From SIG607 sp045648445 (GTDB lineage Bacteria > Bacillota > Clostridia > Oscillospirales > Acutalibacteraceae): DNA of 64,000 nucleotides. The position numbers were made by a program, and so were the translations under genes. Positions within the stretch are counted from its first letter, which is position 1, and every line of letters begins with the position of its first letter. Below, piece by piece: positions 8,773-15,777 of this stretch. Location of the stretch: the NCBI GenBank assembly GCA_045648445.1, contig JAZRNY010000009.1, positions 78,925 to 142,924 of the forward strand, in the 5' to 3' direction. The notes below the pieces were generated by a model that was not told where the DNA came from, made no database searches, and saw only the letters and a list, made by a program, of their open reading frames with translations.

Positions 8773-9774
8773 ATGAAAAAGTATAATTTAGCAATACTCG
8801 GCGCTACAGGTGCCGTTGGTCGTGAAATGTTAAAGGTTTTAGCAGAAAGAGATTTCCCTGTAGGCGACCTTAAACTTTTGGCAAGTGCAAGAAGCGTTGG
8901 AAAAGAAATTGAGTTTAAAGGCAATATTTATAAAGTTGAAGAAGCAACTAAAGATTCTTTCGCTGGTGTAGATATCGTTCTCGGCGCTGCAAGTAATGCT
9001 CTTGCTAAAGAACTTGCTCCTCATATTAAGGCTGCAGGCGCAGTTTTTGTTGATAACTCTAGCGCTTTCCGTATGTACGATGACGTTCCGCTTGTTATTC
9101 CCGAAATCAACCCCGAAGACGTTAAAAAACATAACGGCATTATCGCTAATCCTAACTGCTCAACAATTATTACGTTAACAGCAGTTAATGCGCTTAATAA
9201 AGCAAGTAAAATTAAGAGTATGATAGCATCTACCTATCAGGCGGTTTCCGGTGCAGGTGCAGGCGGTCCCGTTGAACTTCTTAACCAAACCGAAGCAATT
9301 ATGAAAGGGGAAGAGGTTGAACACAACGTATTTGCTCATCAAATTGCATATAACGTAATTCCTAAAATTGGCGGTGTTACAACAGAGGGCTATACATCCG
9401 AAGAAATGAAGATGCAAAATGAAGGTCAAAAGATTATGCATATCCCCGAACTCAAGGTAAGTTGCACTTGTATTCGTGTTCCTGTTCTTCGTTCTCATTC
9501 CATTTCGGTACTCGTTCGTACTGAAGAACCTATTAGTGTTGAAAAGGCAAAAGAACTTATTGCTAATGCTCCCGGTTGCAAGTACGTTGAAGATATGGAT
9601 AACGAAATTTATCCTATGCCTCTTGAAACAAGCGATCAGGATATCGTGTTCGTAGGACGCATCCGTCCCGACCTTACCGACGAAAACGGTCTTAACATTT
9701 GGTGCTGTGGCGACCAGGTTAGAAAAGGCGCCGCTACCAACGCAATCCAAATTGCAGAACTTCTTGTTAAATAA
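8773..9774 (+). CDS. asd: Aspartate-semialdehyde dehydrogenase
   Basis: 333 residues with NADP-binding GATGAVGRE (10-18), catalytic cysteine C129 in NPNCSTI, and the substrate-binding region GAGAGGPVELLNQ. It converts aspartyl phosphate to the semialdehyde, the branch-point metabolite consumed by Hom. It is last in the operon (AAGGAG ribosome binding site) and is followed by a strong terminator. The length is normal, with no odd features. Confidence 0.97.
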   Translation: MKKYNLAILGATGAVGREMLKVLAERDFPVGDLKLLASARSVGKEIEFKGNIYKVEEATKDSFAGVDIVLGAASNALAKELAPHIKAAGAVFVDNSSAFRMYDDVPLVIPEINPEDVKKHNGIIANPNCSTIITLTAVNALNKASKIKSMIASTYQAVSGAGAGGPVELLNQTEAIMKGEEVEHNVFAHQIAYNVIPKIGGVTTEGYTSEEMKMQNEGQKIMHIPELKVSCTCIRVPVLRSHSISVLVRTEEPISVEKAKELIANAPGCKYVEDMDNEIYPMPLETSDQDIVFVGRIRPDLTDENGLNIWCCGDQVRKGAATNAIQIAELLVK

Positions 9775-9776
9775 TT

Positions 9777-9808
9777 AAAAAATGCAGACGCTTGTCTGCA
9801 TTTTGTTT
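9777..9808 (+). terminator. Intrinsic terminator of hom-lysC-asd
   Basis: AAAATGCAGAC / GTCTGCATTTT stem with a tiny loop, then TTTTGTTTT. Confidence 0.9.
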
Positions 9809-9841
9809 TACTACTGCATTTGACGGGTGGTTATGATTTTT

Positions 9842-9890
9842 GTAGGGGACGATGTTATTCCCCTATTAGGGGAATAACCCCGACATCCCG
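9842..9890. repeat. Solitary GC-rich imperfect palindrome
   Basis: A perfect core stem GTTATTCCCC (9854-9863) pairs with GGGGAATAAC (9869-9878). It is flanked by further weak complementarity (GATGT/ACATC). It is much more GC-rich than its surroundings and not a terminator (no T-run). It resembles short palindromic intergenic repeats of clostridia; no second copy was noticed in the window. Confidence 0.5.
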
Positions 9891-9907
9891 TATTACTGTG
9901 CGCATAG

Positions 9908-9936
9908 TTGACTTTTATTTGTAAAAATTTTATAAT
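9908..9936 (+). promoter_or_regulatory. Promoter of the LRR-dockerin gene
   Basis: TTGACT (9908-9913), exactly 17 bp, perfect TATAAT (9931-9936), 48 bp upstream of the ATG. Confidence 0.75.
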
Positions 9937-9984
9937 ATTTACAGTGTTTTACAAAACGATATCCTTAAAAGGAAACTGATACAA

Positions 9985-12033
9985 ATGAAAAAGATATTAT
10001 CAATTATCCTGACTTTATCAATATTTTTAGCGGCAATACCGTTGTCTGCCGTTAACGTTTTTGCTGCAAGCACAAGTGATTTGACGTTTAGTTTGAATTC
10101 TGATGGAGCAAGTTATTCAGTATATGATTGCAATAGATCAGCAAGCGGTTCACTTTCAATACCGTCTACGTATAACGGCAAACCTGTAACAAGGATTGGA
10201 GATTATGCATTTGATTCTTGCAGATTCCTTACATCAGTAACTATACCCGATAGTGTAACAAGTATTGAAGATTCTGCATTTTCTTGTTGCTACTCCCTAA
10301 CTGGAGTAACCATACCCGATAGTGTAACAAGTATTGGATATAGGGCATTTTATGAATGCTCCTCCCTTACATCAGTAACCATAGGGAATAGTGTAACAAG
10401 TATTGGAAATTCTGCATTTTCTTGGTGCGAATCCCTTACATCAGTAACCATACCCGATAGTGTAACAAGTATTGGAAATTTTGCATTTTCTTGGTGCGAC
10501 TCCCTTACTTCAATAGAAGTTTCCGCAAAAAATAAAAACTATTCTTCAGTTGATGGAGTTTTATTTAATAAAGATAAAACTGAACTTATTTGTTATCCTG
10601 CAGGTAAAAAAAATAAAAATTACACCATACCCGATAGTGTAACAAGTATTGGAAATGAAGCATTTTATGAATGTGACTTCCTTACATCAGTAAACATAGG
10701 AAGTAGTGTAACAAGTATTGGAGAGGATGCATTTAAATATTGCGACTCCCTTACATCAGTAACCCTAGGAAATAGTGTAACAAGTATTGGAGATGGGGCA
10801 TTTTCTTGGTGCGAATCCCTTACTTCAATAACCATACCCGACAGTGTAACATGTATTGGAGATTATGCATTTTCTTCTTGCGACTCCATTACATCAGTAA
10901 CCATAGGAAGTAGTGTAACAAGTATTGGAGTTGATGCATTTGAAGATTGCACCTTCCTTACTTCAATAGAAGTTTCCGAAAAGAATCAAAACTATTCTTC
11001 GATAGATGGTATCTTATTTAATAAAGATAAAACTGAATTTATTTGTTATCCTGCAGGTAAAACAAATGAAAATTACACCATACCCGATAGTGTAACAAGT
11101 ATTGGAAATTCTGCATTTTATTCTTGCGAATCCCTTACATCAGTAACCATAGGAAATAGTGTAACAAGTGTTGGAGATTCTGCATTTGAATATTGTACCT
11201 CCCTTAAATCAGTAACCATAGGAAATAGTGTAACAAGTATTGGAGTTTGGGCATTTTCTTCTTGTGACTCCCTTACATCGGTAACCATACCAGATAGTGT
11301 AACAAGTATTGGAGAGTGGGCATTTTCTTATTGCGACTCCCTTACATCAGTAACCATACCAGATAGTGTAACAAGTATTGGAGAGGATGCATTTTATAAT
11401 ACTGCTTGGTATAAAAATCAGCCTGACGGACTTATTTATGCAGGTAAGGTTGCTTATAATTATAAAGGCACCTACCCCGAAACAGTTGTTATAAAAGACG
11501 GCACTTTAGGAATAGCGGATTCTGCATTTTATTATTGCACCTCCCTTACATCAGTAACCATACCTGATAGTGTAACAAGTATTGGAAATTCTGCATTTTC
11601 TTCTTGCGACTCCCTAAAAACCGTATATTATCGTGGAAGTCAGACCGATAGTAATAATATAACAGTAGGTTCATATAATTATGAGTTAACATGGGCTACC
11701 TGGTACTATAATTCCTGTATAGGAAGAAGTGAGCACACTTATAATAGTGATTGCGATGCATTTTGTAACTTATGTGCCTATAAGCGAGAAGTAATACATA
11801 CCTTGGGTGACGATGGACTGTGTACCAAATGTGGTAAGCCACCCTACACCGTAGGAGACTTAAACGGTGACTATGCGGTTAACGCCACTGACTTGGCTGT
11901 TATGAAACTATTCCTTGCAGGAATAAGTCAACTTGATGGTACAGGTTTACTTGCGGGTGATCTTAACGGAGATGGCAATGTTGACGCCACTGACCTAGCA
12001 ATAATAAAACTCAAACTTGCAGGACTTGCATAG
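9985..12033 (+). CDS. Secreted BspA-like leucine-rich-repeat protein with C-terminal dockerin
   Basis: 682 residues. It has an N-terminal signal peptide (ILTLSIFLAAIPLSA, cleavage near AFA/ASS). About 20 LRR_5/BspA-type units of ~23 residues follow, built on SVTIPDSVTSIGNSAF. Two longer inserts start SIEVSAKNKNYSS and contain ICYPAGK. Next comes a Cys-rich linker with CxxC pairs (CDAFCNLCAY, CTKCGK, ~585-620) and a type I dockerin at ~622-682 with two calcium loops, DLNGDYAVNATD and DLNGDGNVDATD. The dockerin should dock it to a cohesin scaffold outside the cell; the repeats suggest binding or adhesion. There is no catalytic domain. It is monocistronic with its own promoter and terminator. 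Confidence 0.9.
   Translation: MKKILSIILTLSIFLAAIPLSAVNVFAASTSDLTFSLNSDGASYSVYDCNRSASGSLSIPSTYNGKPVTRIGDYAFDSCRFLTSVTIPDSVTSIEDSAFSCCYSLTGVTIPDSVTSIGYRAFYECSSLTSVTIGNSVTSIGNSAFSWCESLTSVTIPDSVTSIGNFAFSWCDSLTSIEVSAKNKNYSSVDGVLFNKDKTELICYPAGKKNKNYTIPDSVTSIGNEAFYECDFLTSVNIGSSVTSIGEDAFKYCDSLTSVTLGNSVTSIGDGAFSWCESLTSITIPDSVTCIGDYAFSSCDSITSVTIGSSVTSIGVDAFEDCTFLTSIEVSEKNQNYSSIDGILFNKDKTEFICYPAGKTNENYTIPDSVTSIGNSAFYSCESLTSVTIGNSVTSVGDSAFEYCTSLKSVTIGNSVTSIGVWAFSSCDSLTSVTIPDSVTSIGEWAFSYCDSLTSVTIPDSVTSIGEDAFYNTAWYKNQPDGLIYAGKVAYNYKGTYPETVVIKDGTLGIADSAFYYCTSLTSVTIPDSVTSIGNSAFSSCDSLKTVYYRGSQTDSNNITVGSYNYELTWATWYYNSCIGRSEHTYNSDCDAFCNLCAYKREVIHTLGDDGLCTKCGKPPYTVGDLNGDYAVNATDLAVMKLFLAGISQLDGTGLLAGDLNGDGNVDATDLAIIKLKLAGLA
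10228..11626 (+). repeat. Tandem ~69-bp coding repeats in the LRR protein
   Basis: DNA-level repeats of about 69 bp, each carrying near-identical cores such as GATAGTGTAACAAGTATTGG, interrupted by two non-repeat inserts. The close nucleotide identity, not just protein identity, suggests recent expansion or gene conversion and makes copy number prone to slippage. Confidence 0.85.
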
Positions 12034-12036
12034 TTA

Positions 12037-12067
12037 AAAAAAGAACTTGGGATTCCCAAGTTCTTTT
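12037..12067. terminator. Bidirectional terminator between the LRR gene and ligA
   Basis: AAAAAGAACTTGGG / CCCAAGTTCTTTTT is nearly perfectly symmetric, giving a U-tail on both strands between the two convergent genes. Confidence 0.9.
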
Positions 12068-12070
12068 TCA

Positions 12071-14059
12071 TTATAATGCACGTAATATTTCTTCTTCATC
12101 TAATATAGTTACCGATAATGCTTTGGCTTTATCAAGTTTACTGCCTGCGCTTTCGCCGCATAGCAGGAAGTCGGTTTTGCTTGAAACTGAACCTGAAACT
12201 TTTGCGCCAAGGTCGGTTAGTTTTTCGCTTAATTCGTCTCTTGTAAAACTTTCAAAAGTTCCGGTAATAACTATTCGTTTACCAAAGAAAATTGATTCGG
12301 TATTGGTTTTGTTTTCGGGTTTTTTAATGGTCAAGAAAGACAGTACCTTTAAAAATTCGTTTCGGTTATCGGTATTTTTAAACCAATCGATTATACTGTT
12401 ACTCATTATTTCGCCGAAACCTTCGATTGCAGTAAAATCAAAACCGCTATCAATTTCATTTAAAAGTTTATCGGCATCTCCGCCAAAATAATCTTCAATG
12501 AGTTTTGCGCCGCTTTTTCCAATCAAATCAATATTCATGGCTACCAGTAGATTGGAAAGGGAAGTGCTTTTTGCATTTTCAATAGCAGAAATTAAGTTGT
12601 TGTATGATTTTTCGCCAAAACCATCTAGCGATATTATATCATCTTTAAAATTGCTTAATAAGAAAATATCGCTGACAGCGGTAAGCCAACCGTTTTTAAT
12701 AAACTTTTCAACAGTTTGTTCGGAAAGACCGTCGATATTTAATGCCTGTTTACTAACAAAGTGCGTGAACTTTTTGATATTCTTGCCGGCACAGTTGGGA
12801 TTTTTACAATATAGTACTTCGATGAGTCGTCCACCGTTTTCGTTGGTTTGTATTTGAGTGTTTTGATTACAAACAGGACAAAGGGCAGGGAAGTTAAGAA
12901 CGTATTCATTGTTATTATCAATACTCAAATTTTCCTCTACGTGCGGAATAATCATATTACGCTTTGAAACCATAATTGAATCATTGATTTTTAGCTTCAA
13001 ATCTTTAATAAAGGTCATATTGTGAAGTGAAGCACGCTCAACGATAGTATTATCTATTTCGACAGTATCAAAAATAGCTACGGGAGTTAATTGACCTGTT
13101 CTTGAAATATTCCATTCGATTTTATTTAAAACCGTTTTAAAATGCGGGTCGCCAAACTTATAAGCAATACCGTCGCGAAAATGGTGCGCAGTTCTGCCGA
13201 GCGTTGCAGAATAAACGGCGTCATTATAAAAGAATACGATACCATCGATAGGTAACGATTTTTCTAGTGCTGTTTCTTTTAATTTTACAATGTTATCTTC
13301 TATAATTTCAGTTGTATCACTCGTTTTTAAGTTAAATGACGGAATACGAGAAAATCCGTATGAAGAAAGTAAATCAAGCCTTTCTGTTCTTGAAGTAATA
13401 TTTTCCATACCTTCAAGTACGTTAAAGGGCATAAAGCACACTTCACGTTCTTTGCAAATTGATGAATCTAGCTGACGTACCGAACCTGCCGCTAAATTAC
13501 GCGGTGTAGAATATTTATCTTCATCATTTTCGATTTTTTCATTAATTGAATTAAAGGTGAACACGTCAATATACGCTTCGCCTGTAATACGCAGTTTTTC
13601 TTTAAAAGGAATAACACGCGGAATATCTTTAAAAACTTTCGCGTTATGGGTAATAAGTTCACCCTCGGTACCGTCTCCACGAGTTGATGCTTCGGTAAGA
13701 ATTCCGTTTTCAAATAATAGTTCAACAGTAAGTCCATCTATTTTAAGAGCCAAATAACCGTCGTTCTTGTTTAGCATATCTTTAATATCGTCTGCAGATT
13801 TTGTTTTGGCTAAACTTAAAAGGGGAATGTTGTGAATGACTTTTGGTAGTTCGCTTAAAACTTCGGCACCGACTTTTTGAGTGGGAGAAGAAGCGAGAAT
13901 AATTCCCGTTTCTTTTTCGAGTTCACTTAGTTCGTCAAAAAGAGCATCATACTGTGCGTCAGATATTGAGGGAGCGTTTTTGTTGTAATATTCGTCGGCG
14001 CATTTGTTTAAATATTCAACTAAATATCTTATGCGCAGTGATTTTTCTTGGTTGCTCAT
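12071..14059 (-). CDS. ligA: NAD-dependent DNA ligase (LigA family, divergent)
   Basis: 662 residues with full LigA architecture: Ia domain (YYNKNAPSISDAQYDAL), adenylation site Lys106 in LKIDG, STRGDG, OB-fold, a four-Cys zinc finger (CPVC ... CKNPNC), HhH repeats and a C-terminal BRCT domain. It seals nicks using NAD. Several usually conserved blocks are drifted, for example KRNMIIPHV where KAGDVIP-type sequence is usual, CKEREVCFMPFNV, and AMNIDLIG for ALGIRHVG. It may therefore be a second, specialised ligase rather than the only replicative one. Its ATG overlaps the stop of the upstream AraC gene by 4 bp, so the two are translationally coupled. Confidence 0.9.
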   Translation of the reverse strand: MSNQEKSLRIRYLVEYLNKCADEYYNKNAPSISDAQYDALFDELSELEKETGIILASSPTQKVGAEVLSELPKVIHNIPLLSLAKTKSADDIKDMLNKNDGYLALKIDGLTVELLFENGILTEASTRGDGTEGELITHNAKVFKDIPRVIPFKEKLRITGEAYIDVFTFNSINEKIENDEDKYSTPRNLAAGSVRQLDSSICKEREVCFMPFNVLEGMENITSRTERLDLLSSYGFSRIPSFNLKTSDTTEIIEDNIVKLKETALEKSLPIDGIVFFYNDAVYSATLGRTAHHFRDGIAYKFGDPHFKTVLNKIEWNISRTGQLTPVAIFDTVEIDNTIVERASLHNMTFIKDLKLKINDSIMVSKRNMIIPHVEENLSIDNNNEYVLNFPALCPVCNQNTQIQTNENGGRLIEVLYCKNPNCAGKNIKKFTHFVSKQALNIDGLSEQTVEKFIKNGWLTAVSDIFLLSNFKDDIISLDGFGEKSYNNLISAIENAKSTSLSNLLVAMNIDLIGKSGAKLIEDYFGGDADKLLNEIDSGFDFTAIEGFGEIMSNSIIDWFKNTDNRNEFLKVLSFLTIKKPENKTNTESIFFGKRIVITGTFESFTRDELSEKLTDLGAKVSGSVSSKTDFLLCGESAGSKLDKAKALSVTILDEEEILRAL

Positions 14060-14964
14060 AAATTCTCCTCCTGTCTGAGCATTGAAGTTTTGTACTTTTT
14101 AGGCGTTTGACCGGTGAATTTTTTGAATGCGCGGTTAAAATTAGGACAATTATTAAAACCGCATTTTAAAGCGATTGATATAATAGAGTCGTTAGGAAAT
14201 TCGATTAGCAACTGCGTTGCCAAAACTATTCTTTTTTCTCCGATATAGTCCCATAGTTTAACACCTGTTTGTTCACGGAAAATATTTGAAAAATAATTTG
14301 GACTAAGTTCTGCAATTGCTGAAATTTTTTCTAATGAGAGTTCTTCACTTAAATGGGAGTCAATATAATCTATTGCTTTTTTAAGTGATTTGTGTGTTTT
14401 TGAAAAAACATCTGCGGAGTTGAAGTTTTCATTACTGCTGTGGTAGTTGGTTTCGCGCGCTACTGTTAATAGAATATCAAGGCTTAGTTGAAGTACTTCG
14501 ATTTCATATCCTTGACGTTTAATTGAAAACGCATCCACCATTTTGTAAAAATCATCTTTGATAATCTTTGCCGTAGGATTAACGGCGGTAATTTTATTTT
14601 TGAAATGTCGCGAATGATTTTTAAAGAAAGTGCGATCGTCAAACAAAGCGTTAAATGGAAGTATATCGGTAAAAGCAGAGGAGTCTATTTGCAAAACTAA
14701 GAAAAACGCGTTATTGTCAGATGCTACAATATCTTTATTGTCATTTTCAGAAAAAACAAAAATATCCCCTTCATATAAATCGAATTCACTATCGGCTAAC
14801 TTAACGTTGCAATGGGGAGACTGCAATATCCAAATTTCAAAATATGGGTATTTGCTTACATTATATATATTGTCGCCGGAAAAGATTGTTTTACTTATAA
14901 GTTTTAGTGCGATATCTTTGTTTTTGTTATAAATAAATTCGTCTACTACTTTAAATGGATACAT
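14056..14964 (-). CDS. AraC-family transcriptional regulator
   Basis: 302 residues. An N-terminal cupin-like sensing domain (FEIWILQSPHCNVKL, YEGDIFVFSEND) precedes a C-terminal double HTH: SLEKISAIAELSPNYFSNIF, then CGFNNCPNFNRAFKKFTGQTPKKYK. It is divergent from the carbohydrate-uptake operon at 15337 and shares a 372-bp AT-rich intergenic region with it, so it is the natural candidate regulator of that operon (inference). Curiously, it is cotranscribed with ligA through a 4-bp stop/start overlap. The ribosome binding site AGGAG supports the start. Confidence 0.9.
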   Translation of the reverse strand: MYPFKVVDEFIYNKNKDIALKLISKTIFSGDNIYNVSKYPYFEIWILQSPHCNVKLADSEFDLYEGDIFVFSENDNKDIVASDNNAFFLVLQIDSSAFTDILPFNALFDDRTFFKNHSRHFKNKITAVNPTAKIIKDDFYKMVDAFSIKRQGYEIEVLQLSLDILLTVARETNYHSSNENFNSADVFSKTHKSLKKAIDYIDSHLSEELSLEKISAIAELSPNYFSNIFREQTGVKLWDYIGEKRIVLATQLLIEFPNDSIISIALKCGFNNCPNFNRAFKKFTGQTPKKYKTSMLRQEENL

Positions 14965-15336
14965 AAAAACTCCTGTTTTTTATAAATAATTGTAAGAAAA
15001 TTAGAATTTTAAAATATTTTATGATTTGATATAGGTGAGTTTTGGTGATTTTTACATCGCTATTGTGCAATATTTACATCAAATTCTATAGAAATTATAC
15101 TATTCGTTTATTAAAATGTCAATTAATTTCACAAATGCTACAAATTTAACTTTAAAATTCGTAAGATAGTTTATAAAATTCAGTATATATTTGTAGATTT
15201 ATTGAATGAAACATAGTATTCTATATAAGAACTATTCTGCATTATTGGGTTAATTTTGCCTTTTTGCGATTTTTTTCGTTGAAATCGACAATATTTCGCC
15301 CAATTTGTTAACAAATTAATCAAATGGAGTGATAGT
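14965..15336. promoter_or_regulatory. Divergent regulatory region between the araC-type gene and the ABC operon
   Basis: 372 bp, very AT-rich, with no gene. Direct repeats TTTACATC lie at 15051-15058 and 15073-15080 (22 bp apart, two helical turns, as expected for AraC-family sites). A possible plus-strand promoter is TTGAAT (15202-15207), 16 bp, TATAAG (15224-15229). A perfect 16-bp palindrome AATTTGTTAACAAATT (15302-15317) sits 19 bp upstream of the first ATG, where a bound repressor would block transcription. A hairpin CGATTT/AAATCG lies at about 15267-15287. Function is inferred from layout only. Confidence 0.45.
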
Positions 15337-15711
15337 ATGCGTTATTTATTGAAAGTAAGCATTATTTTCGTCATTTCTTTACTACTTATATTTACTCTTA
15401 CTTCTTGTAAAGGTAAAAATGGAACCGGTAATACAGGTTCATCAAACAATTCGTCTGACTCTAATAATTCGAGTTTGGTTTCAGGTAACTCTGATAATAG
15501 TGACGATACCAGTCTTAACGTATCTGATATTTTTGGTTCTTTGGATGACGATAATGGTTCTTCGAACGATTCAGAATCTTCTAATAGTTCTGATGCTTCT
15601 TCCGGTTCCTCAAGTTCAAACGACTCAAGCAATTCTTCAACCGGTTCCGATGAGTCTAGTTCTTCAGGATTTGACTATAACGATCCAAACGTGTGGACCG
15701 ATCCGGTATAA
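15337..15711 (+). CDS. Small Ser/Asn/Asp-rich lipoprotein
   Basis: 124 residues. A lipoprotein signal peptide ends in lipobox LTSC (Cys24). The remainder is almost entirely low-complexity Ser, Asn, Asp and Gly, ending FDYNDPNVWTDPV. No domain is recognisable; it looks like an extended, flexible surface tether or spacer. It starts with GGAGTG at good spacing and precedes the solute-binding protein by 66 bp. Because the binding protein itself has no lipobox, this lipoprotein might help anchor it, but that is speculation. Confidence 0.7.
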   Translation: MRYLLKVSIIFVISLLLIFTLTSCKGKNGTGNTGSSNNSSDSNNSSLVSGNSDNSDDTSLNVSDIFGSLDDDNGSSNDSESSNSSDASSGSSSSNDSSNSSTGSDESSSSGFDYNDPNVWTDPV

Positions 15712-15777
15712 ACATTAATTTGTAATACTTACAGTTTTACTGTATAAGATATTAAATCTAAAAACGAGGGTGGCAAA

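Noticed and set aside
10228..11626. Possible CRISPR array from regular ~69-bp repeats
   Set aside because: Repeats are in-frame LRR codons with no unique spacers of fixed length and encode a continuous protein.
15342..15632. Minus-strand ORF rich in Ser/Glu/Leu opposite the small lipoprotein
   Set aside because: It is the mirror of a low-complexity Ser/Asn/Asp coding region; no ribosome binding site and no plausible product.
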